The notes below the pieces were generated by a model. That model made no database searches, was not told the origin of the DNA, and saw only the letters and a list, made by a program, of their open reading frames with translations. Source: Kutzneria sp. CA-103260 (lineage in GTDB: Bacteria > Actinomycetota > Actinomycetes > Mycobacteriales > Pseudonocardiaceae). Taken from it: a stretch of DNA of 64,000 nt. The stretch lies in NCBI RefSeq assembly GCF_018263855.1, contig NZ_CP073318.1, positions 8,804,001 through 8,868,000 on the forward strand, given 5' to 3'. Positions 43,005 through 50,845 of the stretch are shown piece after piece (within the stretch, counting starts at the first letter, position 1; each line of letters begins with the position of its first letter). The position numbers and the translations under genes were made by a program.

Positions 43005-45611
43005 TCAGCCCTGGGCCAGGTCGGCGAAGCGGCTGTAGTGCAGCTGGTGAGCCACCGTGATCGTCGCCGTCGGGCCGGCACGGTGCTTGGCCAGGATCAG
43101 GTCCGCCTCGCCGGCCCGCGGGTCGTCCCGCTCCCAGGCGTCCGGCCGGTTGATCAGGATGACCGCGTCCGCGTCCTGCTCCAGCGAGCCGGACTCACGC
43201 AGGTCGGACAGCATCGGCCGCTTGTCGGTTCGCTGTTCGGGACCACGGTTGAGCTGACTGATCGCGATCACCGGCACCTCCAGCTCCTTGGCCATCAGCT
43301 TCAGGTGCCGGGAGAACTCCGAGACTTCCTGCTGCCGGGACTCGGTCCGCTTGCCCGAGGTCATCAGCTGCAGGTAGTCCACCACGATCAGCCGCAGGTC
43401 GTTGCGTTGCTTCAACCGCCGCGCCTTGGCCCGGATCTCCATCATCGTCAGGTTCGGCGAGTCGTCCACGAACAGCGGCGCCTCGCTGATCTCACTCATT
43501 CGCCGGGCCAGCCGCGTCCAGTCGTCATCGGTCATCCGCCCACCGCGCATGTCCCCCAGCCGGATCTTCGCCTCGGCCGACAACATACGCATGACGATCT
43601 CGGTCTTGCTCATTTCCAGCGAGAAGATGCAGCTGGTCAACCCGTGCCGAATCGAGCATGACCGGGCGAAGTCCAGTCCCAACGTCGAATTGTGGGTCGG
43701 GATCATCGACCGGCTGGCCAGGTACAGGTGCTCCGGGTTGTCCACCTCGACACACCGCACCGGCACACTCGCCACCGGCCGCACGTCGACGATGTACCGG
43801 GAACCGGTCCGGACCGTGCTCGTCGCCCGACGTCGTTCCTTGTGCGCCAGCCGCTTGCGCTCCAGCCGGAACACGTCGTCCTCGGTGCCGAAGGTGATCG
43901 CGTACGAGATCGACGACTCGACGCTCCGCCCGCGCACCTGCTTCGTGGTCATGGTGCTGCGGTAGCCGAGGCTCGTGATCAGCTCGCGGACGTCTTCGGC
44001 CAGCCGCTTGTTGGTGACGGCGAACTGGACGCTGCCGCCGGCCGTCACGGTGCCGTCCGTGTCGAGCAGGCCGGCCAGCAGTGCCCGTCGCTGCGCCACC
44101 GAGGACCGCAGGTACTCGGCGGGGATGTGCTTGTCGCCAAGGACTCCGAGCGTGCGGAGAATCGCCTGGACGGTGCCGTGGTGGTTGCGGCACTGCTGGC
44201 ACTGCGCAAGGCCGCATGACGGAGCGCCGCAGTCCACGCAGATCGGCGACGGAACTGGGGCCGAGACGAACCTGGCCTTGCCGCCGCACGACCGGCCGCA
44301 GGTGCGGACCTGGCTGGTCTGCGGCTGAAACACGTCGCCGCACACCACGCACGCCCGAGCCGGGATGCCCTCACGTGCTGGCAGGCGCAAGCTGTGCAGG
44401 AGGTTTTCACGCGGGATCACGTCGATGCCCTCGGCCTCGACGTGCCACGCGATCTCCGGGTCAGCGGTGGTGAACCGGGACGAGCCCGAATGACCGTCGC
44501 CGAGCCAGACGCCCAGCGTGTACGGGGGCAGTAGCAACTCCCGCTCGGCGAGGTCGAGCGGCTTCGCGTTGGTCACCGAGTGGTTCAGCCGGTTGTCCGC
44601 GGTGGCGCACCGCAGCGTGGCGGCGATCTCCTCGGTCGTCCGGATCGCGGCAAAGGTCTGCTGGCTGCGGTAGCGGTTGTAGCCAGTCGCGGCCTGCTGG
44701 GCCGACCGGCGGGACGCCCTGGTCTCGGTCAGCCACTGGTGCTGGGCGTCCGCGACGAGCACGCTGCCGTCGGAGAACTCGACCTCGTAGCACGGCCGGC
44801 CGCGCATCACCTCGGTCGCCGCGACGACCAGGGTCGGCTGGCCATCGGCGTCGACCAGCTGGTCACCGACGCGGACCTCGCCCATGGTGGTCCAGCCGGT
44901 CGGGGTGGGCAGCGGGGTGTCAAGGGCCAACGCCTTGCCAACGCCAGGTCGGGCCGCGACGATGATCATCTGGCCCGGGTGCAGGCCGTTGGTGACGGCG
45001 TCGAGGTCGGTGAAGCCGGTGGGGATGCCCAGGGACTGGCCGCCGCGGGAGGCGATGGCGTCGATCTCGTCCATGGTCGGCTGGAGCATGTCCTCCAGCA
45101 CGGAGTAGTCCTCGGACGTGCGGCGCTCGGTCACCTCGTAGATGGCGGCCTGGGCGCGGTCGACCACCTCGTCGACGTCGGCCCCGTCGGCGCCGTTGTA
45201 GCCGAGCTGCACGACGCGGGTGCCGGCCTCGACCAGGCGGCGCAGGACGGCCTTCTCGGCGACGATCTCGGCGTAGTACGAGGCGTTGGCCGCGGTGGGC
45301 ACGGTGGCGATGAGGGTGTGCAGGTACGGTGCGCCGCCGACGCGCATCAGCTCGCCGCGACGTTCGAGCTCGGCGGAGACGGTGATGGGGTCGGCGGGCT
45401 CGCCCCGGCCGTAGAGGTCGAGCACGCAGTCGTACACGGCCTGGTGCGCAGGCCGGTAGAAGTCGTTGGGGGCGAGCACCTCGACGACGTCGGCGATGGC
45501 GTCCTTGCTCAGCAGCATGCCGCCGAGCACGGACTGTTCGGCGGCGAGATCCTGCGGCGGCTGCCGTTCGAACCCGGGCTCGCTCATGCCACGGTCGTCC
45601 ACCAACGCCAC
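43005..45611 (-). CDS. dnaB: Replicative DNA helicase DnaB with intein
   Basis: The hexameric helicase that unwinds DNA at the replication fork. The precursor has 868 residues; removal of a 415-residue intein (residues 227-641) leaves 453, the usual length. The N-terminal primase-binding domain has R-Q-P-P-Q-D-L-A-A-E-Q-S-V-L-G-G. The Walker A motif A-R-P-G-V-G-K-S-T is split by the intein between Lys and Ser. Walker B is L-I-V-V-D-Y-L-Q-L-M. GTG 45611 has GGGGAG 6 nt upstream and matches the mycobacterial start. A DnaA-box cluster lies in its upstream region. Confidence 0.97.
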   Translation of the reverse strand: MALVDDRGMSEPGFERQPPQDLAAEQSVLGGMLLSKDAIADVVEVLAPNDFYRPAHQAVYDCVLDLYGRGEPADPITVSAELERRGELMRVGGAPYLHTLIATVPTAANASYYAEIVAEKAVLRRLVEAGTRVVQLGYNGADGADVDEVVDRAQAAIYEVTERRTSEDYSVLEDMLQPTMDEIDAIASRGGQSLGIPTGFTDLDAVTNGLHPGQMIIVAARPGVGKALALDTPLPTPTGWTTMGEVRVGDQLVDADGQPTLVVAATEVMRGRPCYEVEFSDGSVLVADAQHQWLTETRASRRSAQQAATGYNRYRSQQTFAAIRTTEEIAATLRCATADNRLNHSVTNAKPLDLAERELLLPPYTLGVWLGDGHSGSSRFTTADPEIAWHVEAEGIDVIPRENLLHSLRLPAREGIPARACVVCGDVFQPQTSQVRTCGRSCGGKARFVSAPVPSPICVDCGAPSCGLAQCQQCRNHHGTVQAILRTLGVLGDKHIPAEYLRSSVAQRRALLAGLLDTDGTVTAGGSVQFAVTNKRLAEDVRELITSLGYRSTMTTKQVRGRSVESSISYAITFGTEDDVFRLERKRLAHKERRRATSTVRTGSRYIVDVRPVASVPVRCVEVDNPEHLYLASRSMIPTHNSTLGLDFARSCSIRHGLTSCIFSLEMSKTEIVMRMLSAEAKIRLGDMRGGRMTDDDWTRLARRMSEISEAPLFVDDSPNLTMMEIRAKARRLKQRNDLRLIVVDYLQLMTSGKRTESRQQEVSEFSRHLKLMAKELEVPVIAISQLNRGPEQRTDKRPMLSDLRESGSLEQDADAVILINRPDAWERDDPRAGEADLILAKHRAGPTATITVAHQLHYSRFADLAQG
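43689..44933 (-). mobile_element. Class 3 intein in DnaB with LAGLIDADG homing endonuclease
   Basis: A 415-residue intein that starts with Ala and ends H-N before Ser+1. It lacks the N-terminal nucleophile, but the class 3 triad is present: Trp67 (Q-H-Q-W), Cys394 (V-R-C-V-E-V) and Thr413 (P-T-H-N), so it should splice by the class 3 route. The endonuclease has both LAGLIDADG motifs, L-G-V-W-L-G-D-G-H (about 44490-44518) and L-L-A-G-L-L-D-T-D-G-T (about 44046-44082). Between them lies an insert with nine cysteines (about 44185-44355), likely zinc fingers. The insertion site is the P-loop, a known DnaB intein site. Confidence 0.93.
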
Positions 45612-45728
45612 CGCGAACTCCCCAAGTCGAAGGTTGTCGTGCTCGTTTGTACCTGGCACCCCTGACAGTTCCGGGCGTGCACGCTAGGTCCCCCGACCGG
45701 AGCAGGCAAACCAGCCTGTGCACGCAGC

Positions 45729-45942
45729 TGTGGACAACTTGTGGACCGTCGCGCGGGCATGGGGCACAGGCCGTCGAGCGGCTGGGGACAAGTTGTGGAC
45801 AACCGGCCGGGGTGCCGAAAGAACCGCAGGTCAGAGGCTGTGGGTAAGTTGTGGAAAAACTCACCTCGGGCCGACACGGCGTGTCGCGATCGACCGGGTG
45901 TTCGGCGTGTCGCGGCGCTCGGGCCGGCGGGGACTGTCCACA
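45729..45942. promoter_or_regulatory. DnaA-box cluster upstream of dnaB
   Basis: Two perfect boxes (TGTGGACAA at 45729-45737 and 45794-45802, reverse complement of TTGTCCACA) and four near matches (45740-45748, 45839-45847, 45850-45858, 45934-45942) lie in about 215 bp of the 405-bp gap between dnaB and rplI. Nothing codes there. DnaA may control dnaB or be titrated here (inference); this is not the usual dnaA-dnaN oriC position. Confidence 0.6.
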
Positions 45943-45972
45943 GCCGTTCGGGTCGACGTTGCTGCAAACGAG

Positions 45973-46010
45973 CGAAAGCTCCGCCCGAGGCGACCCGGGC
46001 GGAGCTTTCG
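45973..46010 (-). terminator. Terminator after rplI
   Basis: A perfect 15-bp inverted repeat (45973-45987 with 45996-46010) with an 8-nt loop lies 6 nt beyond the rplI stop. The U-tract on the minus strand is weak (TTTCGCTCGTTT). It should end the rpsF-ssb-rpsR-rplI transcript, so dnaB probably has its own promoter. Confidence 0.65.
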
Positions 46011-46016
46011 GGTGAA

Positions 46017-46472
46017 TCAGGCGGTCGGCACGACCGAGAGGGTCAGCGCGACCGTCACGTCCGGGTGCAGCCGGACGTTGACCGTGTGCTTGCCGGTGGT
46101 CTTGATGTGACCGGCGGTGTCCACGGACCGCTTGTCGAGCACCGGGCCGCCCGCGGACTTCACGGCGGCGACGATGTCGGCGGTGGTGACCGAGCCGAAC
46201 AGCTTCTTGGCGTTGGCGGCGGCCTTGGCGGTCAAGGTGATCGGACCGAGGTTGTCGATCGCGGACTTGATCTCCTTGGCGTGGTCCAGGTCGCGCACGC
46301 GGCGCGTCTCCTGGGCCCGGCGGATCGTGGCCACCTGCTTCTGCGCGCCGCGGGTCGCGAGGATCGCGAAGCCACGGGGCAGCAGGTAGTTGCGGCCGTA
46401 GCCGTCCTTGACCTCGACCAGGTCCCCGGGGGCGCCGAGGCCGCTGACATCGGTGGTGAGGATGAGCTTCAT
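46017..46472 (-). CDS. rplI: 50S ribosomal protein L9
   Basis: A 151-residue L9. The N-terminal domain (M-K-L-I-L-T-x-D-V-x-G-L-G, then G-Y-G-R-N-Y-L-L-P-R-G-F-A) binds 23S rRNA. A long connecting helix and the C-terminal domain (G-K-H-T-V-N-V-R-L-H-P-D-V) follow. Full length. Last gene of the rpsF operon. Confidence 0.98.
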   Translation of the reverse strand: MKLILTTDVSGLGAPGDLVEVKDGYGRNYLLPRGFAILATRGAQKQVATIRRAQETRRVRDLDHAKEIKSAIDNLGPITLTAKAAANAKKLFGSVTTADIVAAVKSAGGPVLDKRSVDTAGHIKTTGKHTVNVRLHPDVTVALTLSVVPTA

Positions 46473-46488
46473 CGCCTGACTCCCTTCG

Positions 46489-46731
46489 TCAGCGAGCGGT
46501 CGAGGTGTAGGGCAGCAGCGCCATCTCGCGCGAGTTCTTCACGGCGATGGCGATGTCACGCTGGTGCTGCGAGCAGTTGCCGGTCACCCGACGCGCGCGG
46601 ATCTTGCCGCGGTCGGAGATGTACTTGCGCAGCAGCGTGGTGTCCTTGTAGTCGATCAGGTTCGCGCTGGCCTTGTCCTTGCAGAAAACGCAAACCTTCT
46701 TCTTGGGCTTGCGCACAGGCGGCTTCGCCAT
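46489..46731 (-). CDS. rpsR: 30S ribosomal protein S18, zinc-binding (C+) form
   Basis: An 80-residue S18 with the core D-Y-K-D-T-T-L-L-R-K-Y-I-S-D-R-G-K-I. The N-terminal C-V-F-C pair and a later C-S-Q-H supply zinc ligands, so this is the C+ paralogue. Many actinobacteria also have a zinc-free paralogue induced by zinc starvation, not in this window. It sits 16 nt upstream of rplI. Confidence 0.98.
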   Translation of the reverse strand: MAKPPVRKPKKKVCVFCKDKASANLIDYKDTTLLRKYISDRGKIRARRVTGNCSQHQRDIAIAVKNSREMALLPYTSTAR

Positions 46732-46782
46732 GAGGTCTTCTCCTGGATACTTCTACGTGAAATGAGGTCTGAGGGCCGCGAT

Positions 46783-47280
46783 CTAGAACGGCGGCTCGTC
46801 GGCGAAACCGCCGGAGCTCGCCGGGGGCGCGGAGCCCCACGGGTCGTCGACCGGGGCGCTGTTGCCGCCCCCACCGCCGCCGAACCCTCCACCGCCGCCA
46901 CCGCCACCGCCCGCGCGCTGGACCTTGTTGACCTTGGCGTTGGCGTAGCGCAGAGACGGGCCGACCTCGTCGACCTCGAGCTCGACAACCGTGCGCTTCT
47001 CGCCTTCCTTGGTCTCGTAGGACCGCTGGCGCAGCCGGCCGGTCACGATCACGCGAGCGCCCCGGGTGAGGGACTCGGCAACGTTCTCGGCGGCCTGGCG
47101 CCAGATGTTGCAGCGCATGAACAGCGCGTCGCCGTCCTTCCACTCGCCCGACTGCCGGTCGAGCGTGCGGGGCGTGGCGGCCACGGTGAAGCTGGCCACG
47201 GCCGCGCCGGACGGGGTGAAGCGGAGCTCGGGATCGGCGGTCAGGTTCCCGACCACGGTGATCGTCGTCTCGCCCGCCAT
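46783..47280 (-). CDS. ssb: Single-stranded DNA-binding protein
   Basis: A 165-residue SSB. The OB-fold (1-115) starts T-T-I-T-V-V-G-N-L and has F-M-R-C-N-I-W-R-Q-A-A-E-N-V-A-E-S-L. A poly-Gly linker follows, and the acidic tip ends D-E-P-P-F, the docking tail for repair and replication proteins. It follows rpsF by 4 nt. Confidence 0.97.
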   Translation of the reverse strand: MAGETTITVVGNLTADPELRFTPSGAAVASFTVAATPRTLDRQSGEWKDGDALFMRCNIWRQAAENVAESLTRGARVIVTGRLRQRSYETKEGEKRTVVELEVDEVGPSLRYANAKVNKVQRAGGGGGGGGGFGGGGGGNSAPVDDPWGSAPPASSGGFADEPPF

Positions 47281-47284
47281 GGGA

Positions 47285-47581
47285 TCAGGCCCTGGCGGCG
47301 TCGCGACGCAGGACCTTGGTGCGCAGCACCGTGTCCTGGAGCGACAGCTGGCGGTCCAGCTCCTTGACGGCGGCCGGCTCGGCGTTCACGTCGAGCAGGG
47401 CGTAGATGCCCTCGGGCTGCTTCTTGATCTCGTACGAGAGCCGGCGACGGCCCCAGACGTCGACCTTCTCCACGTTGCCGCCGGACGTGCGGATCACGTT
47501 GAGAAAGGTGTCCAGGGTCGGGGCGACGGTGCGCTCGTCGAGACTGGGGTCCAGGATGACCATCACTTCGTAATGACGCAT
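47285..47581 (-). CDS. rpsF: 30S ribosomal protein S6
   Basis: A 98-residue S6 with the M-R-H-Y-E-V-M-V-I-L-D-P start and the W-G-R-R-R-L-S-Y-E-I-K segment. ATG 47581 is chosen over the GTG 9 nt upstream because that GTG leaves only about 3 nt to the ribosome site GGAGGTGA. First gene of the rpsF-ssb-rpsR-rplI operon. Confidence 0.97.
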   Translation of the reverse strand: MRHYEVMVILDPSLDERTVAPTLDTFLNVIRTSGGNVEKVDVWGRRRLSYEIKKQPEGIYALLDVNAEPAAVKELDRQLSLQDTVLRTKVLRRDAARA

Positions 47582-47605
47582 GAAGACCACTCACCTCCTG
47601 TGGAC

Positions 47606-47666
47606 TCGGCGGCCACGGTCGTTCCGTGGCAGGAGGGCCTGTTGCGTCAGCAACCCGAAGAGGGTA
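47606..47666 (-). promoter_or_regulatory. Leader and promoter of the rpsF operon
   Basis: On the minus strand TACCCT (47661-47666) fits a -10 element. The leader then forms GTTGC/GCAAC (47641-47654) and GCCACGG/CCGTGGC (47612-47618, 47624-47630, 5-nt loop), followed by CCGCCGAG. The second hairpin is a candidate for the S6:S18-type autoregulatory RNA known upstream of rpsF in many bacteria; this match is not proven. Confidence 0.4.
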
Positions 47667-47696
47667 ACAGCCTGGGTCCGGTCGGCCGAAATCGCC

Positions 47697-48710
47697 TCAG
47701 ATGGCGGAGAGCCGGCGCAGCACCCAGGTGCGCACCAGGGCGGCGGTCACGCCGGCCAGCGCCAGCACGGCGATCAGCACCGGGGCGGCCACGCCGGAGC
47801 CGGTGCCGCTGCCGGGCAGGGCCTGCGCGCGGCCGGCGGTCTGCACGCCGTCGGCCTCCGAGCTGATGCCGCTGAGCGTGCCGACCTGCGGGGCGTAGCC
47901 GGAGACGTTGCCGCCGTAGAGCACGCCGGGCGACGGGGCGAAGTCGCCGGGCACCGCGAACGGCAGGTTGGTGTACGAGAACAGCGGCACCCGGCCGTAG
48001 TCGTAGTTGTTGCCGCCGTCGAACTGGTAGAGCTGCACGCCGCTGTTGGACACGCCGCCGGAGGTGGGGAAGTTCACGCCGCCGCCGGAGCCGCCGGTGC
48101 TGGTGCCGCCGCCGGTGGAGCCACCGCCGCCGGTCGTGCCGCCACCGGTCCCGCCGGTGGAACCGCCGCCGCCCGTGGTGCCGCCGCCGGTCGAACCACC
48201 GCCGCCGTTACCGCCGCCGAGCGCGCCGGTGCCGGTCTGGATGGGCGCGGCGACCGCGTTCACGCCGTTGACGACAACGCCGCAGCCGCTGGTCAGGGCC
48301 TGCTGCACGCCGCCGACCAGCAGCCCGAGCACCGGGCCGAGCAGCGGGATGTTCTTGAGCTGGGCGACCACCTGGGTGGCGATGGTGCCGCCGCTGATGT
48401 AGCCGTTGCCGGTGGGCAGCGCGCCGATCGGGATCGGCGGCAGCGCGGTGAACGCCTTCTGGAACGGCTGGGCCAGCGGCGGGCCGAGCAGCGGGATGGC
48501 GTTGAGCACGTTGGTGACCGGCTGCACGACCGCGCCCGGGCTCAGCGACACCGGTTGGCCGGGTTCGCCCTGCACGGAGGTGGCGCAGCTGCCGATGACG
48601 ATCGGGGTCGCGGCGGCGCTGGCCGTGCCGGCGGACGCGACCAGGCCCAGTGAACTGGTGGCGAACACAAGCGCAGCGGCCGTTCCCAGCGTGCCGATTC
48701 GCCGTCGCAT
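47697..48710 (-). CDS. Secreted Gly-rich protein with sortase-like C-terminus
   Basis: A 337-residue exported protein: signal peptide 1-32 (M-R-R-R-I-G start, A-S-A end), a conserved-looking domain (33-165) with two Cys, a long Gly/Ser/Thr linker (about 170-215), a second domain rich in aromatic residues, and a C-terminus with L-P-G-S-G, a hydrophobic helix and an R-R tail. The last features are like a sortase substrate, though L-P-x-S-G is not the classic motif. Function unknown. It is upstream of rpsF on the same strand. Confidence 0.7.
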   Translation of the reverse strand: MRRRIGTLGTAAALVFATSSLGLVASAGTASAAATPIVIGSCATSVQGEPGQPVSLSPGAVVQPVTNVLNAIPLLGPPLAQPFQKAFTALPPIPIGALPTGNGYISGGTIATQVVAQLKNIPLLGPVLGLLVGGVQQALTSGCGVVVNGVNAVAAPIQTGTGALGGGNGGGGSTGGGTTGGGGSTGGTGGGTTGGGGSTGGGTSTGGSGGGVNFPTSGGVSNSGVQLYQFDGGNNYDYGRVPLFSYTNLPFAVPGDFAPSPGVLYGGNVSGYAPQVGTLSGISSEADGVQTAGRAQALPGSGTGSGVAAPVLIAVLALAGVTAALVRTWVLRRLSAI

Positions 48711-48830
48711 GCCCACCCCGTCCAGCCGTGAACCCGTCGGTAACTTATGTAGAGACAACGACGGTACGTCCAATTGGTGACGCGGTGCCATACCCAATTC
48801 GTGTTCGATCTTGGACTACCCTTGCCGGTC

Positions 48831-49601
48831 ATGCGCATCGGAGCCCACGTCCGCGACGACGACCCGATCGGCGCCGCCCAGGAGCGCGGCGCCGAGGTGG
48901 TGCAGTTCTTCCTGGCCGACCCGCAGGGCTGGAAGGCGCCGAAGCCGCATCCGCAGACCGCTGAGCTGCAGGCTTGCGACATCACGGTGTTCGTGCACTC
49001 GCCGTACATCATCAACGTGGCGTCGACCAACAACCGGATCCGCATCCCCTCCCGCAAGCTGGTCCAGCAGCACGCCACCGCGGCCAAGCAGGTCGGCGCG
49101 CAGGGCCTGATCGTGCACGGCGGGCACGTGACCAAGGGTGAGGACGCGGCCGTCGGCTTCGAGAACTGGCGCAAGCTGTTCGAGCGGCAGGCCGAGTCCG
49201 GCGGCTTCGACGTGCCGATCCTGATCGAGAACACCGCCGGCGGCGACAACGCGATGGCCCGCCGGTTCGACGCGCTGGCCCGGCTGTGGGACGCCGTCGG
49301 CGAGTTCGGCGCGGGCTTCTGCCTGGACACCTGCCACGCCTTCGCCGCCGGCGAGGACCTGGTCGGCATCGTCGAGCGGGTCAAGGCGATCACCGGCCGG
49401 ATCGACCTGGTCCACCTGAACAGCTCGCGCGACGAGTTCAACTCGGCCCGCGACCGGCACGCCAACATCGCCGACGGCACCATCGAGCCGGAGCAACTGG
49501 TCGCGGTGCTGGCCACCGCCGGGGCGCCGGCCGTGGTCGAGACGCCGGACGAGGGCCAGGCCGCCGACATCGAGTTCCTGCGCGCCAAGCTCGGCGGGTG
49601 A
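48831..49601 (+). CDS. nfo: Endonuclease IV (apurinic/apyrimidinic)
   Basis: A 256-residue AP endonuclease for base excision repair. It starts M-R-I-G-A-H-V and shows zinc-ligand motifs: F-V-H-S-P-Y, I-V-H-G-G-H, L-I-E-N-T-A-G, C-L-D-T-C-H-A and L-N-S-S-R-D-E-F-N-S-A-R-D-R-H. This is the Nfo TIM-barrel signature, slightly short of the E. coli enzyme. The stop overlaps the next gene as GTGA. Confidence 0.93.
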   Translation: MRIGAHVRDDDPIGAAQERGAEVVQFFLADPQGWKAPKPHPQTAELQACDITVFVHSPYIINVASTNNRIRIPSRKLVQQHATAAKQVGAQGLIVHGGHVTKGEDAAVGFENWRKLFERQAESGGFDVPILIENTAGGDNAMARRFDALARLWDAVGEFGAGFCLDTCHAFAAGEDLVGIVERVKAITGRIDLVHLNSSRDEFNSARDRHANIADGTIEPEQLVAVLATAGAPAVVETPDEGQAADIEFLRAKLGG

Positions 49602-50845
49602 GGCGGGCCGGACTGGCCCTGCTGGTCCTGCTGTGCGGCGCCACCCTCGTGCTCGGCTACGCCGACAAGGCGCGCTGCACCGGGCCGACCTACGACGCCG
49701 CCGGCCGCACCACCCCGTCTTATGAGGTGCGGCGCTACCGGGACGTCTGCTACTCCGACATCCAGCACCTGTGGCTGGGGCGGGACATCAACCTCCATGT
49801 CTTCCCCTACGTGTCCGGCGGCATCGACCAGCGCGGCGACCTGACCGGCGGCGCGGTCGAGTACCCGGTGCTGACCGGGCTGCTGATGTGGGCCGGCGCG
49901 TGGTTCGCCGACAACGACGGCCAGTACCTGCTCTTCTCCGCGTTGCTGCTGGCTCCCTTCGGGCTGCTGACCGGGTTCCTGCTCGGCAAGCTGGCCCGAT
50001 GGCGGGCGCTGCTGTGGGCGCTGGGCCCGCCGCTGGTGCTGTACGCGTTCCACAACTGGGATCTGCCGGCGGTGGCCTGCACCGTCGCCGCCTTCTTCTT
50101 CGCGCTGCGCAAGGACCGTCCGCTGGTCGCCGCGGCGCTGCTGGGTCTGGGCTTCGCGGTCAAGTTCTATCCGGCGATCTTCGTGCTGCCGCTGGCCCTG
50201 TTCGTGCTGCGTCGGCGAGGCGCCCTGGACGCGGCCCGGGTGGTGCTGGTCGCGGCGGTGGTGGCGCTGCTGGTGAACCTGCCGTTCGTGCTGGCCGGTC
50301 CGGACGGCTGGGCCGCGTCGATCACGTTCCAGCTGACCAGGCCGGTGGACATCACGGCCAACTCGATCTGGTTCTGGTGGTTCCGGCCGCTGTCCGATCC
50401 TTCGAACGCCGCGTTCCAGTCGGTGGTCGGCGTGCTGTCGCCGGTGCTGGTCCTGCTGTCGTTCGCGGTGGCGCTGTGGATCGGCTGGCGGCGCAAGGGC
50501 GATTACCCGCTGCTCCAGGTCTCCGCGGCCATGCTGTGCGGACTTCTGTTGCTGTACAAGGTGGATTCGCCGCAGTACACGTTGTGGCTGCTGCCGTTCC
50601 TGGTGCTGCTGCCGGTCCGCTGGGGCTGGCTGGTCGGTTACTTCGTCCTCGACATCGTGCTGGGCCTCGGTCTTTTTCGTTGGTACTACGCCATCGAGAA
50701 CCGGCTGCCCGACGACATCTACCATTCGGTGGCCGCGCAGGCCGTCGTCGCCGGGGTGTGGGGGCGGGCCGCGCTGCTGACCTCGCTGTTCGTTGTGTTC
50801 TTGAAGCCTTCGACGACGGAGCGGACCAGTGCGGCTGTCCTCTGA
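49598..50845 (+). CDS. GT-C/GT87-like polyprenol-dependent mannosyltransferase
   Basis: A 415-residue polytopic protein of about 10 helices. The first external loop has the motif Y-S-D-I-Q-H-L-W, followed by E-Y-P-V-L-T-G-L, typical of the GT87 family that uses polyprenyl-phosphate-mannose. Related mycobacterial enzymes act in lipoglycan synthesis. The GTG overlaps the nfo stop. The acceptor is unknown. Confidence 0.8.
   Translation: MRRAGLALLVLLCGATLVLGYADKARCTGPTYDAAGRTTPSYEVRRYRDVCYSDIQHLWLGRDINLHVFPYVSGGIDQRGDLTGGAVEYPVLTGLLMWAGAWFADNDGQYLLFSALLLAPFGLLTGFLLGKLARWRALLWALGPPLVLYAFHNWDLPAVACTVAAFFFALRKDRPLVAAALLGLGFAVKFYPAIFVLPLALFVLRRRGALDAARVVLVAAVVALLVNLPFVLAGPDGWAASITFQLTRPVDITANSIWFWWFRPLSDPSNAAFQSVVGVLSPVLVLLSFAVALWIGWRRKGDYPLLQVSAAMLCGLLLLYKVDSPQYTLWLLPFLVLLPVRWGWLVGYFVLDIVLGLGLFRWYYAIENRLPDDIYHSVAAQAVVAGVWGRAALLTSLFVVFLKPSTTERTSAAVL

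Noticed and set aside
45612..46016. The DnaA-box cluster as the chromosomal oriC
   Set aside because: oriC in actinobacteria lies between dnaA and dnaN, which are absent here. No AT-rich unwinding element is seen and the box number is small.
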